64,000 nt of DNA from a virus, in IMG/VR virus record IMGVR_UViG_3300043137_000362, positions 1-64,000 of that record; one strand, written 5' to 3'. Within the stretch, counting starts at the first letter, position 1, and each line of letters begins with the position of its first letter. The position numbers and the translations under genes were made by a program. Below, piece by piece: positions 1-8,532 of the stretch. The notes under the pieces are model-generated. The model was given only the letters and a program-made list of their open reading frames with translations, had not been told where the DNA came from and did no database searches.

Positions 1-30
1 ATAAAAAAGGAGAACATTTCTGCTCTCCTT
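1..30 (-). terminator. Rho-independent terminator after the zinc-ribbon gene
   Basis: On the minus strand the arms AAGGAGA and TCTCCTT form a seven-base-pair stem, followed at once by a run of six T. It lies 25 bases past the stop codon of the zinc-ribbon gene and probably ends the transcript that carries it. Confidence 0.8.
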
Positions 31-55
31 AGTGAATACCTTGTGATTTTGTTAA

Positions 56-853
56 TTAAAATTTAGTTCCGCAATGTGGACAGAACTTATGTGTATCTTT
101 TTTTCTTTTTGCACCACACTCACCACAATACAATACACCTAAATCTTCTTTGTGGTATTGCTTTTGTGATGTGGGTAAAATTCTCCATGCTACATTATGA
201 AATGAATATGAATTAAAACTTCTATTTGATGATGTAAATTGTTGATTAGATGTATCTCCTTTTTCAGTTGTACCGGTTTCAACTTTATTCGTACTTCGAA
301 TATTTGGTCCTGCTAATGTGTTGGATGATACGATTGAACTAATACCTGATGTTAAAGTTCCCGTATTACTATAATATGCAGTATTCGTAACTCCACTAAT
401 TCCCAATGTATTAGTAGTAAATGTATTACCACCCCAATTTCCACTATTATTGGTGCTAATTGTAGTAAACCCACTATTTAAAAAGTTAGAAGATGTATAT
501 TCAGCAAAGAATTGTATTTCTACATATCCATTATTATCAATAGCACCTACATTAACTGCCTCTTTACCTACTTCATAGGTTCTGAATACAAATTTATTAT
601 TTGAATCCAAGAAACGTTCTAAAAACACTCTCTCACCTGGTCGTAATACAATACCACCACCTGATAAATAATCCTTATCGATTTTGATTTTTGCTAAGAC
701 GTGATTTGGAGTTGGGTTGAATAATTCGATTTGATATTCATCTCCATCATTAAGATAGACTTGTCCTTCGAATTGTTTGATTCTTTGTTTACCTTTGGTG
801 ATAAACGCTTGTGGATTTGACGGACTTCCACTTGTCCAAACTGATTGTTTCAT
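56..853 (-). CDS. Virion-associated protein with C-terminal zinc ribbon (function unknown)
   Basis: This 265-residue protein has no function I can name. Residues 1-115 look like a compact beta-rich domain, with phrases such as GGGIVLRPGERVFLERFLD. Residues 120-235 are rich in Ser, Thr, Asn and Gly and look like a low-complexity linker. The C-terminus is a clear zinc ribbon with cysteines at 243, 246, 258 and 261 (C-x2-C-x11-C-x2-C). The ATG is preceded by AAGGA, which supports the start. It is the last gene of the head module, after the capsid gene and a terminator, so it probably has its own promoter in the 180-base gap upstream. A decoration or accessory head role is possible but only inferred from position. 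Confidence 0.7.
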   Translation of the reverse strand: MKQSVWTSGSPSNPQAFITKGKQRIKQFEGQVYLNDGDEYQIELFNPTPNHVLAKIKIDKDYLSGGGIVLRPGERVFLERFLDSNNKFVFRTYEVGKEAVNVGAIDNNGYVEIQFFAEYTSSNFLNSGFTTISTNNSGNWGGNTFTTNTLGISGVTNTAYYSNTGTLTSGISSIVSSNTLAGPNIRSTNKVETGTTEKGDTSNQQFTSSNRSFNSYSFHNVAWRILPTSQKQYHKEDLGVLYCGECGAKRKKDTHKFCPHCGTKF

Positions 854-970
854 AATTTCCTTATTTTTGTTTGTATTTAAAAATTCATTTGTTGGTATTT
901 CTCCAACTCAAATGTCATATAAGACACTGAATGTTTAACCACAAGGTTTCCATAATATATACTAGGACAT

Positions 971-996
971 AAAAAAAGGGAAACTTTCGTTTCCCT
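971..996 (-). terminator. Rho-independent terminator after the major capsid gene
   Basis: On the minus strand GGGAAAC and GTTTCCC form a seven-base-pair stem with a four-base loop (GAAA), followed by seven T. It sits about 40 bases past the stop of the capsid gene and separates it from the zinc-ribbon gene. Confidence 0.9.
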
Positions 997-1034
997 CTTT
1001 CTATTATTGAATCGTTACGTCAATTCTGTTAAGA

Positions 1035-2663
1035 TTAGATATTAGCTAAATCTTTAACATAAATTTTTCCGTAGAATTCTGGTCTTACCATCTTCTTAGC
1101 GTAACGAGTCATAACACCACGTCTTGGCGTGAAGTTAGTTGGATCGTACACTAATGGTGTCATAATCAATGGAACGTATGGTGCGTAAACTGCTCCAGTC
1201 TCCAAGAAGTTTGAACCTTTGAAACCTAATAAGATTTCGTTAGATGTCATATAAGGGTTTTTGTAAACCGTATAACGATTTGCCATAGAACCAACTGCTG
1301 TTACACCAGCTGCGAATGACATTGCATCTTTATCTGCGTTTACTACGAATCCAGGAATAGATTCTAATACCGTACATACGTCTGGAGAAGCTACGATGAA
1401 GTTAGCACCACCACGTAATGTTAATTGGTGAATCTTATTAGATACTTTGTTTATTTTAGCACCTAAAGTCTGGAACCATGTGTTTTTAGTGTATGCTGCA
1501 GAGTTTGTTCCTGCTAACCATGCACCTGTTGCTGAGTTATACTCTTCACCTAAAGTTACTGACCAATACTCAGTTGTTAAAGCGTTAGCTTTTAACATAT
1601 CTAAGATTTCTAAGTCAATCTCTAATGAGATATATTCAGACAACATAGATGTTAATTCTGCTTCAGCATCAATTGAGTGGTAAGCATTTAAGTCTTGTGC
1701 CAACTCTGGAGTCCACACTGCTTTTAACTTACGAGTCTTAGCAACGATAGCCTCTGATTTCAATTCTAAATCAACTTCTGGAATACCTAAATCAGTAGCC
1801 GGTTCTGTTGGATTTCCATCTTCGAAATCACCTCTGTCGTAAGCAGCAGGTTGCTCAGAATATTTAACTGTTAAAGTAGTTGCACCTGAACCAGATGAAA
1901 TGTTAGCTACTTTAGCAAAGAATGAATAATTTGTACCATCAAAGTGTGAGTATGCAGGGTAGAATGAATCTGCTGCTGCGAATACTGAAGATGATACATA
2001 GAATGAACGAACTGCATCTACGTCAGAAACTGCAGATACGTTTGCTTTTGATACAGATATTTTAGCGATTTGAGATGCTGCGATTGATGCAGATAATGCT
2101 GAATCAAATCCTACATCAGACCAAGATGCTGTTGTAAATGATTGGTTACCTGAAGCTACTGCTACTGATGAATCATTTACTGAATATCCATAACGTCCTT
2201 CACCATAAAGACCGTTTACTGCTGCTTTAGTTCTACCGAAGTCAGAATTAGCTGCAGATGTTCCATTACCACCGAACAAAGATTTTCCAGCGAATGCAGG
2301 ATTACCTGGTTGTGCAGTTCCGTATTTGAAATCTAAGAAGAAGATTAGACCTGAAGGTAAGTTCATTGGTTGAACCGAAACGAATTCTTTCGCTGCGATT
2401 TCACCAAAGATTCTTCTTACCAATGGTAATGCTACTCCAGACCACTCTTCTGAACCTGCAGAAGTACCTGTTGCTGTTGCTTCATCTAATAATTGTTTTG
2501 CTTGGTTCTCTAAAAGAACTGCAATTTGAGATTGCTCTCTGCTTTTTAAACCTTCAAGAAGTCCAGTTTTTTCCCACTTAGATTGTAATTGACGTGTTTC
2601 AGCCAACATTACTTGTTGTGGGTTCTTTCCTTCCATTAGTTTTGATAAATCGAAATTTGCCAT
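1035..2663 (-). CDS. gp23: Major capsid protein, T4 gp23 type
   Basis: This 542-residue protein forms the capsid hexamers. The N-terminal region resembles T4 gp23 in its signature: a helical leader, then ALPLVRRIFGEIAAKEFVSV and QPMNLPSG followed by the A-domain region. The sequence LLDE at 58-61 followed by ATATG fits the prohead protease rule (L or I, any residue, Glu, cut), and the position is almost the same as the known T4 cut after residue 65. A strong AGGAG precedes the ATG. It lies last in the order portal, protease, scaffold, capsid, as in T4, and is followed by a strong terminator. Residues 140-290 are rich in Ser and Ala and look like an insertion relative to gp23. Confidence 0.95.
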   Translation of the reverse strand: MANFDLSKLMEGKNPQQVMLAETRQLQSKWEKTGLLEGLKSREQSQIAVLLENQAKQLLDEATATGTSAGSEEWSGVALPLVRRIFGEIAAKEFVSVQPMNLPSGLIFFLDFKYGTAQPGNPAFAGKSLFGGNGTSAANSDFGRTKAAVNGLYGEGRYGYSVNDSSVAVASGNQSFTTASWSDVGFDSALSASIAASQIAKISVSKANVSAVSDVDAVRSFYVSSSVFAAADSFYPAYSHFDGTNYSFFAKVANISSGSGATTLTVKYSEQPAAYDRGDFEDGNPTEPATDLGIPEVDLELKSEAIVAKTRKLKAVWTPELAQDLNAYHSIDAEAELTSMLSEYISLEIDLEILDMLKANALTTEYWSVTLGEEYNSATGAWLAGTNSAAYTKNTWFQTLGAKINKVSNKIHQLTLRGGANFIVASPDVCTVLESIPGFVVNADKDAMSFAAGVTAVGSMANRYTVYKNPYMTSNEILLGFKGSNFLETGAVYAPYVPLIMTPLVYDPTNFTPRRGVMTRYAKKMVRPEFYGKIYVKDLANI

Positions 2664-2689
2664 TTTATTTTCTCCTAATGTTTGTTTTG

Positions 2690-3748
2690 TTATTTGATAT
2701 TTGCTAATTGCTTGAATCTATCTGCTAATCCGTTACTTTCTGCGATGATTTCTTTTTTCGGTGCAGTTGAAGCAACTTGCTTAGAAGCAAATGATTCAGT
2801 TAATTTTGTTTGTGCTTTTACTTTTTTAGCAGTTCCACCAATTTTCATTGATTCTGCCAAAGTAGAGAACACTAATTTTACTTCTCTAACGTTTTGAGTT
2901 CTATCTAAAGTTTCAACAACTTTATGTTTTTGCTCATTAGTTAAATCGTAAGAACGGAATAATTTGTTTGTGTACAATAATTTTGCATTTAACAAATTAA
3001 CTTCGTTGATTGTTGATTTTAGAGATTTGATTACGTTGTAAGCTTCTTCTAATTCTGCATCTTTAGCTGCCATAGCTTCTGCTGCATCTTCATCTTCACC
3101 TTCTTCAACTGCTTCTTCATCATCTCCGTATCCCATTTCACGTAAAATTTCATCTAAATCAATTTCTTCATCTTCACCTTCAGCTTCTTCAACTGCTGGT
3201 TCTTCAGATGCTTCTTCTTCTTCAGCTTCTTCTTCGTAAACTGGTTCTTCTTCAGATGGTTCTTCTTCAGATGGTTCTTCACCACCTAATTCGTCTTCCA
3301 ATTCTCTGATGATTGATTCTAAATCCAATTCGTCTTCGTCTTCTTCTTCGATACGAGATTGAGTTTCACCTGGTATTTCGTCTTCTTCTGCTTCAGCAAC
3401 TACTTCGATGTTTTCATCTTCTTCGCCTGTTTGAGCAGTTTCAACGTCAGTATCAGGATTTCCTTGTGCAATGTCTGATGAGTCATTAGCGTCAGCTGCA
3501 GGTTGTTTGTTTTCGCCATCACCGATTGCTGATGAATCAGCATCTGATGTGTCTTCAGCACCATACTCTTCGTTTACATCTGCTTCTTCTTCTTCACCTT
3601 CCATCTCTGATTGAAGTTTTTTAGATAAGATAGATTGTAATCTTGGAGTGAATGCTTCTTCTAATGCGATTTTTGCATTAGCGATTGCAGTTTCTCTAAC
3701 GGCCTTAGCATCAGCAATTGCTTCTTTTAACAATTTTGAATTTGCCAT
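2690..3748 (-). CDS. gp22: Prohead scaffolding core protein, T4 gp22 type
   Basis: This 352-residue protein should be the internal scaffold on which the capsid assembles and which the prohead protease then destroys. The N-terminus is helical (LLKEAIADAKAV, then ALEEAFTPRLQSILSKKL). Residues 50-225 are extremely acidic, with short Glu-rich repeats built on the unit SEEEP, and the C-terminal 110 residues are again helical and basic. Position between the protease group and the capsid gene matches T4. LLKE followed by A at residues 6-10 fits the protease cut rule. The start is supported by AAGGAAGG ten bases upstream. Sequence identity to T4 gp22 is low by eye; the call rests on order, composition and helical layout. 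Confidence 0.8.
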   Translation of the reverse strand: MANSKLLKEAIADAKAVRETAIANAKIALEEAFTPRLQSILSKKLQSEMEGEEEEADVNEEYGAEDTSDADSSAIGDGENKQPAADANDSSDIAQGNPDTDVETAQTGEEDENIEVVAEAEEDEIPGETQSRIEEEDEDELDLESIIRELEDELGGEEPSEEEPSEEEPVYEEEAEEEEASEEPAVEEAEGEDEEIDLDEILREMGYGDDEEAVEEGEDEDAAEAMAAKDAELEEAYNVIKSLKSTINEVNLLNAKLLYTNKLFRSYDLTNEQKHKVVETLDRTQNVREVKLVFSTLAESMKIGGTAKKVKAQTKLTESFASKQVASTAPKKEIIAESNGLADRFKQLANIK

Positions 3749-3865
3749 TTTTTACCTTCCTTGTGTTGTTCTGTGAAATTATTAGGAGAATTCCAATATA
3801 GATTAAAGTTAGGTCGGTTGTTCGGTCACACCTTATATAGAAGGGTATTCATTAACCAACTTAAT

Positions 3866-3891
3866 ATAAAAACTCACATTGAGAGTGAGTT
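3866..3891 (-). terminator. Terminator-like hairpin between bS21 and the scaffold gene
   Basis: On the minus strand AACTCAC and GTGAGTT form a seven-base-pair stem with a seven-base loop, followed by a T-rich run. It lies 62 bases past the bS21 stop. Because the scaffold gene follows, it may be an attenuator or a partial terminator. Confidence 0.65.
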
Positions 3892-3953
3892 AATTGATAA
3901 TAAATATATACAATTTATAAAAAAACTATATTTTTCTATAAATTTTACATTTT

Positions 3954-4217
3954 TTATTCTTTTTTCTTACGTTTTTTTGTATAAAAACGTAATTTTCGGT
4001 CACCATCGGCTATTTTCTCAAGAATAACTCTCTTTTGTTCTTCTCTAACTGCCTTTTGCTTGACCAATCTTCGTTTAGTGGTTGGTTTAACGTATTCTTT
4101 ACGTTCTCTTAATTCTAAGAGATGACCACTTTCCATAACTTTCTTTTTAAAGATTTTCAAAGCCTTTGTAATGTCTCCATTACGAACTTCTACTGTGCAT
4201 CTTGATATTCCGCTCAT
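3954..4217 (-). CDS. rpsU: Phage-encoded ribosomal protein bS21
   Basis: This 87-residue basic protein matches small-subunit ribosomal protein bS21: an N-terminal strand (CTVEVRNGDITKALKIFKKK), then ELRERKEYVKPTTKRRL and a long basic helix. Cellular bS21 is about 65-71 residues; the phage form has a lysine-rich C-terminal extension ending in KKRKKKE. bS21 sits near the 3' end of 16S rRNA on the ribosome and affects start-site choice. Copies are known from other phages. The gene lies inside the head module between a probable internal head protein and the scaffold. Its leader has no Shine-Dalgarno sequence, unlike most neighbours, but it does carry the TATATTTATA motif 30 bases upstream of the ATG. 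Confidence 0.92.
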   Translation of the reverse strand: MSGISRCTVEVRNGDITKALKIFKKKVMESGHLLELRERKEYVKPTTKRRLVKQKAVREEQKRVILEKIADGDRKLRFYTKKRKKKE

Positions 4218-4247
4218 TAATTTAATTTAAATTGTTTGTAACTTTTG

Positions 4248-4257
4248 TATAAATATA
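4248..4257 (-). promoter_or_regulatory. Late-promoter candidate upstream of bS21
   Basis: Coding-strand TATATTTATA, 30 bases before the bS21 ATG, in a 46-base gap. It is one instance of the motif that recurs in front of minus-strand genes. Confidence 0.5.
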
Positions 4258-4263
4258 TATAAA

Positions 4264-4728
4264 TTATTTTTTATCACAAATATCACATCCTTTAGATGTT
4301 TTTACTGATTCATTTGTAATACCTAATCTATTTTTCATTTGTTCTTCGGATATTTCACCTAACTTGTAATAACGAGAAAGAATGTGTCCCATATCTTCAT
4401 ATAACCCACCCATTCTTTGGTCTAATGAATTTGCTTCCATTGCACATTTATCAAATTCTTTACCCAATTTTTCTAACTCATTCATATTACGTTTGATGGT
4501 TACTTTATCAAACCAATCATCACCTTCATTCAAAGCAAGTGCTCTTGCTGCTTCGGTAATTCCACCTAAAGTTTCAGCAATAGTTGCTAAATCAGATTTC
4601 CTATCCATCTGTTCTTGATACTTGTTGTATGTAGATACGATTTCTAAAAAATGTTTCTTTAATTCAGATGACATCTGAGTTTGTTGTCTTTCTTCACCTT
4701 CTTTTAATATTTGTGATAATTTAATCAT
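4264..4728 (-). CDS. Probable internal head protein with capsid targeting leader
   Basis: This 154-residue helical protein begins MIKLSQILKE followed by GEE. Residues 8-10 (L-K-E) fit the cut rule of T4-type prohead protease, so the first ten residues look like a capsid targeting sequence. The rest is mostly alpha-helical, with segments such as AETLGGITEAARALALNEGDD and a C-terminal CDIC pair. I do not recognise a catalytic domain. The start has a strong AGGAG eight bases upstream. It lies directly after the 747-residue leader-bearing protein and before bS21. Packaging inside the head is inferred from the leader and the location. Confidence 0.75.
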   Translation of the reverse strand: MIKLSQILKEGEERQQTQMSSELKKHFLEIVSTYNKYQEQMDRKSDLATIAETLGGITEAARALALNEGDDWFDKVTIKRNMNELEKLGKEFDKCAMEANSLDQRMGGLYEDMGHILSRYYKLGEISEEQMKNRLGITNESVKTSKGCDICDKK

Positions 4729-4736
4729 CGATTCTC

Positions 4737-6980
4737 CTATTTTCTAAACGCTTTAATAATAGCTTGTTGGTATTTGTTTCCTTCTTTACCAACTAATGCA
4801 GTAACGAAATCCATTCTACCTTTTAAGTTTGCTGATTTGATACTTTTATAAAGTTTCATTGCATCTAATTCATGTTTTTGAATAAATGCATCAATTGCAT
4901 CAGCACGAGTACCAGTAAATACTGATATACCAACTGCTTCTTTACTTGCAGATTCGTTCATTATTCTTGTAAGTGAAGTTCTACTAACTTTACCTTCTTT
5001 AATTACCGATTGTATCTTATCTGCCATTTTGTGAAAACCATTCATTCTCAAATCAAACGCGATTGCATCGATTGCAGTATCACCACTCCATTCAGCAGAT
5101 TGTGATGCTGAAGTTCCCAATTCATCTGCATCTTTATCAGGTGTATTATATACAGAATCGTATTTGGCATTAAGAACTGTCATCTTTTCTTTATATTTTG
5201 GGTCTTTCATTGATGGATACTCAGGTTTCTCTGCCATTTCTGGTTTTCCTTCTAAATCAGCAACCAATTGTCTTGCTTCAGGGTGAAAGTTTGAATCAGT
5301 AAGTGCAGAAACTGCTGCTTGAGCCATTTTTTTCAAATATTCTTCTTTACCCAATTTCTCAGGAGTAATTCCTAATTTTTGAGCTTGTTGTCTAACTGCC
5401 TTATTTACTGCAGGAACACCTTTTCTTGATTTAGGTTCGCTTGGTTCATCTTTAGGTTCATCTGTTAAAACTAAATCTAATCGTTCCTTTGCCCATTTTT
5501 CTAATTCAGCAGTAGAATAATTATCAGTTCTAAATTTCATATCATGCTCACTTGCACCACCAATTTTTGCTAATCTCTTTAATATATTATCATATTGATT
5601 ATCACCTAAACCGAATGCAACATTTGGGTTTCTATCACCTCTTTTAATTGCGTACGCAACAGACATTGATAATGTTCCCTTCATATCATCCAAATCCATT
5701 TTAATCATTTTAGGACTTAATTTTGGAGTATTTGATTTTGGTTCTGATGTTGTTGGTTTATCAAAGATATTTACTTTTGAAGCAGTACCAGTTGATTTAT
5801 CTGATTTATTATCTTCTTTTTCAGAGTGAGTTCCTGCTTTGATTGCAGCATCTCTACTATCTTTTGATTTGAATACTGAGGTTTTACCACTCTTTTTATT
5901 TGTTGCGGTAAAAGTTTCTTCGTTAAGTAAATTTCTTAATTTCATTGATTCTGTTATACTTTTTAATTTTGTAGATTGAATTTTATTTTCGTTTTTCTTT
6001 TCTTTATTGTTAGGATTAAGAACCGATTGGACTAAATCTGCATCAGCATCAAACCCATTTATTCTTAATGTATTCGCAATTGCATCTACTGCATCTGGAG
6101 CAAAATATTTAGAGGATTGTAAAACATTAAAACTATAACTATCAACATCATCAGATGGGTTCATATAAATTGAACCATCTGCTGTATTATTTTTTATATA
6201 GTCCATTTTCTCATCATACTTAGGGTCTAATCCATATGGGTAATCTACTCTTTTTGCAAATTCAGGTTTCCCTTCAAGTGCTGCTACCAATTCTCTTGCT
6301 TCTCTACGATATTTAAATTTTAATGCCTTAACTGCTGATTGAAGCATTACTTCTCTAAACTTTTCCTTACCTAATTTTTTCAGAGTAAATCCTGCTTTTT
6401 CAGCCAATTTATTAGCTAAAGCATTTACTTTGGGGTCACCCTCTCCTCTTTTATTTTTAGGTTTTGATATTGGAGTTTTTTTAGATTTATCTAAATATTT
6501 GTCTAATACATTTGTTATATCACCAACTATATTATTTATGTCAGTATCTATTTCATCCATTAACTCATAGTCATCATCCATTTCTGCTTCGACTGAATCT
6601 GCTTCCAATTGTTGCCAATTACTATTTAATGACTTTAATTCATTAAAATCATCTTTAGAAAATATATCTTCGTTATTATCTAAATAATCATCAAACTCTA
6701 CTGAATCTCCTAAATTATCATCTATATCACTTTGGGAAATTGATTTATTAGATTTTTTAGGTTTTGATTTTGGTTTATTTGATGGTTTATCAAAGATATT
6801 TACCTTTGGAGTTTCACTATCTTTAGAATTAGAATCTCCCTTATCTTTTATAGGATTATGAGTTCCTGCTTTGATTGCAGCATCTCTACTATCTTTTGAT
6901 TTGAATACTGAGGTTTTACCACTCTTTTTATTTGTTGCGGTAAAAGTTTCTTCGTTAAGTAAATTTCTTAATTTAATCAT
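4737..6980 (-). CDS. Tandemly duplicated internal head protein with two targeting leaders
   Basis: This 747-residue protein is two related halves joined head to tail. It starts MIKLRNLLNE followed by ETF; a second copy, MKLRNLLNE followed by ETF, begins at Met346. Both leaders end in L-N-E and fit the prohead protease cut rule (after residues 10 and 354). Each half then has the same basic stretch (TATNKKSGKTSVFKSKD), a Ser/Lys/Asp-rich linker, and a helical domain with the shared elements LGKE, EARxLVAxLEGKPE and a DAIA-R-NGF region. The first 38 residues or so of each half are encoded by identical DNA, while the rest has diverged. No enzyme motif is evident. If cut at both leaders it would give two separate head-internal proteins. 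Confidence 0.75.
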   Translation of the reverse strand: MIKLRNLLNEETFTATNKKSGKTSVFKSKDSRDAAIKAGTHNPIKDKGDSNSKDSETPKVNIFDKPSNKPKSKPKKSNKSISQSDIDDNLGDSVEFDDYLDNNEDIFSKDDFNELKSLNSNWQQLEADSVEAEMDDDYELMDEIDTDINNIVGDITNVLDKYLDKSKKTPISKPKNKRGEGDPKVNALANKLAEKAGFTLKKLGKEKFREVMLQSAVKALKFKYRREARELVAALEGKPEFAKRVDYPYGLDPKYDEKMDYIKNNTADGSIYMNPSDDVDSYSFNVLQSSKYFAPDAVDAIANTLRINGFDADADLVQSVLNPNNKEKKNENKIQSTKLKSITESMKLRNLLNEETFTATNKKSGKTSVFKSKDSRDAAIKAGTHSEKEDNKSDKSTGTASKVNIFDKPTTSEPKSNTPKLSPKMIKMDLDDMKGTLSMSVAYAIKRGDRNPNVAFGLGDNQYDNILKRLAKIGGASEHDMKFRTDNYSTAELEKWAKERLDLVLTDEPKDEPSEPKSRKGVPAVNKAVRQQAQKLGITPEKLGKEEYLKKMAQAAVSALTDSNFHPEARQLVADLEGKPEMAEKPEYPSMKDPKYKEKMTVLNAKYDSVYNTPDKDADELGTSASQSAEWSGDTAIDAIAFDLRMNGFHKMADKIQSVIKEGKVSRTSLTRIMNESASKEAVGISVFTGTRADAIDAFIQKHELDAMKLYKSIKSANLKGRMDFVTALVGKEGNKYQQAIIKAFRK
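5827..5942. repeat. 116-bp perfect direct repeat, copy 1
   Basis: This block is identical base for base with 6859-6974. It encodes the second targeting leader and the residues after it in the 747-residue protein. The flanking sequence of the two copies differs markedly. Confidence 0.95.
6859..6974. repeat. 116-bp perfect direct repeat, copy 2
   Basis: This block is identical to 5827-5942. It encodes residues 3 to about 41 of the 747-residue protein, including the first targeting leader. Confidence 0.95.
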
Positions 6981-6997
6981 TTTTATTAATCCTATTT

Positions 6998-7438
6998 TTA
7001 AAATCCAATACTTACATTATCTCTATCACCTTCAACCCAACGAACTTTAAGTGATATTAACTTTTTCATTTCATCGGCTTCAAATCTATAATTACCATGT
7101 CCACCACTTACCTTCAAATCTACGATAAATCCGTGAATTCCATCAAATATAGAATTAACTTTTCCACCCAATAATTGTTCGAACGCTTTAATTTGTTTTT
7201 GTTGTTCTGGTTTTAATTCATTAAATGATACTTCAGATGCTTCGTTTAATATAGATTCAGTTAATACTTTTTTATGAGTATATAAATCCAACTTACCATC
7301 TTCTTTAATCTTAACATCGTAATTTGTTTTACGAATATCGTTATGACCACCTTTATATGGAGTATCACCAACTTCTTTGGTGATTTTACCTAATTCTATT
7401 TTATTATGTTCTAAATAATCTTGTATTGAGAATGCCAT
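6998..7438 (-). CDS. Head-module protein of unknown function
   Basis: This 146-residue protein is not recognised. It begins MAFSIQDYLEHNKIELGKIT. In the middle it carries SILNE followed by ASEVSF (residues 62-71), which fits the L-x-E cut rule of the prohead protease, so the protein may be cut into an N-terminal 66-residue piece and a C-terminal domain with KVSGGHGNYRFEADEMKKL. AAGGA precedes the ATG. It lies immediately after the protease gene, where T4-type phages keep head-assembly proteins. A packaged or core role is inferred only. Confidence 0.65.
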   Translation of the reverse strand: MAFSIQDYLEHNKIELGKITKEVGDTPYKGGHNDIRKTNYDVKIKEDGKLDLYTHKKVLTESILNEASEVSFNELKPEQQKQIKAFEQLLGGKVNSIFDGIHGFIVDLKVSGGHGNYRFEADEMKKLISLKVRWVEGDRDNVSIGF

Positions 7439-7449
7439 ATGTGTATTCC

Positions 7450-8043
7450 TTATGCTAATTCAGTAATAATTTCTCTCATAAGGTCTTGTGCCTTACAGAA
7501 ATCACCACATACTACTGCCTGTTCTTGTAATTGTTTATTTACAGATTCTTGTAATGGTGTCATAAATGCACCATGTGTAGATGGATTGGATACGAAATCC
7601 CAACCAATTAATTCAAAATCTTCACCTACTTTTACTTTACCCTCACCCATTGGTGATACTGAACCCATACCACGAGATGAAATTCCTAAAAGGATTCCTG
7701 CTCTTAATAATTCTTTTAAGATATTGCCTGATGGAGTTGGTAAGATTTCAACTGTCCCACACAAATCATTACCTTCCCAATGGATTTCCTTAATGTTATG
7801 AGAAACGTTCTTTAAATTGATTACAGATGAATCTGGATGGTCTAATTCTCCTAACGCTCTTCTTTCTTTAATAAGAGTTTCATATTTCTGTGCTTCTCTT
7901 CTTAAAATTTCCATCGGATATACTCTACCATTTTGATTTTCGGCACCAGCACGTTGTAGAATACCCTTTACAAGAGTTCTTCCACCTTCATCCTCATTTA
8001 CCTTACCTTCAAATAGGTTAGTTTCTATTAATAATGATTTCAT
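7450..8043 (-). CDS. gp21: Prohead core maturation protease, T4 gp21 type
   Basis: This 197-residue serine protease should remove scaffold, cut the capsid protein and trim leader-bearing internal proteins after L/I-x-E. The family signature is clear: GRVYPMEILRREAQKY, then the catalytic histidine in GELDHPDSS (His69), NVSHNIKEIHWEGNDLCG, and the serine region GISSRGMGSV (Ser122/Ser123), followed by GWDFVSNPSTHGAF. This order of blocks is that of T4 gp21 and related U35/S80-type proteases. LLIE at 4-7 could be a self-processing site. AAGGA lies upstream of the ATG. It is located between the portal group and the scaffold and capsid genes, as in T4. Confidence 0.93.
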   Translation of the reverse strand: MKSLLIETNLFEGKVNEDEGGRTLVKGILQRAGAENQNGRVYPMEILRREAQKYETLIKERRALGELDHPDSSVINLKNVSHNIKEIHWEGNDLCGTVEILPTPSGNILKELLRAGILLGISSRGMGSVSPMGEGKVKVGEDFELIGWDFVSNPSTHGAFMTPLQESVNKQLQEQAVVCGDFCKAQDLMREIITELA

Positions 8044-8058
8044 ATCTATCCTTTATAA

Positions 8059-8532
8059 TTATTTTAATTTTAAACTGCGTTGTGCATTAGTTAAACCATC
8101 AATAATTGATTGTAATCCTTTTTTAACACCATCAGTATCTCTATCTTTAACTCTTTTATCTAAAATTTTTGTATTTGCTTTTAGAAAGTTAATGATTGCG
8201 TTTTCGGTTGCACCCCAATTAATATCTTCTTCATTTATAGATTCATCTGCTTTTTTACCAGCTCTTAAATCTGCTAAATCGTCACCACTAATATCACCAT
8301 CACCATCAACATCTAATTCTTTTTGGCCACCAACTAATTCTTCGTTTTTCTCACCTTTACCATTCCATGCGGCATCGATTTTATCAAAAAACGCTTTCTT
8401 TTCTTCATCAGACATAGATGGAATTGATTTTCCAGCTTTATCTAATGCTTTCTGAAAGAATGCTTGGTATTCGTTTTCTTCGGTTAAAACCTCTCTAACG
8501 ATTTTCTTAAATTGTTCTTTTGTGATTTTCAT
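8059..8532 (-). CDS. Probable internal head protein with EF-hand-like calcium loop
   Basis: This 157-residue protein starts with a longer leader, ending VREVLTE (residues 12-18) followed by ENE; L-T-E fits the protease cut rule. Residues 20-56 form a helical domain (FFQKALDKAGKS then SDEEKKAFFDKIDAAWN), a type I associate with phage head regions. Residues 74-87 (DVDGDGDISGDDLA) have the spacing of Asp residues expected for an EF-hand or dockerin-type calcium loop. ESINE at 97-101 is a second possible cut site. AGGAG lies upstream of the ATG, and the stop overlaps the neighbouring gene by one base. Calcium binding is inferred from the loop alone. Confidence 0.7.
   Translation of the reverse strand: MKITKEQFKKIVREVLTEENEYQAFFQKALDKAGKSIPSMSDEEKKAFFDKIDAAWNGKGEKNEELVGGQKELDVDGDGDISGDDLADLRAGKKADESINEEDINWGATENAIINFLKANTKILDKRVKDRDTDGVKKGLQSIIDGLTNAQRSLKLK

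Noticed and set aside
3240-3290. Short tandem repeats suggesting a CRISPR or satellite
   Set aside because: They encode the acidic SEEEP repeats of the scaffold protein; no spacers are present.
7439-7801. Plus-strand open frame of 120 codons opposite the prohead protease gene
   Set aside because: It mirrors a well-supported minus-strand gene and its protein is a Ser/Cys-rich sequence without family features.
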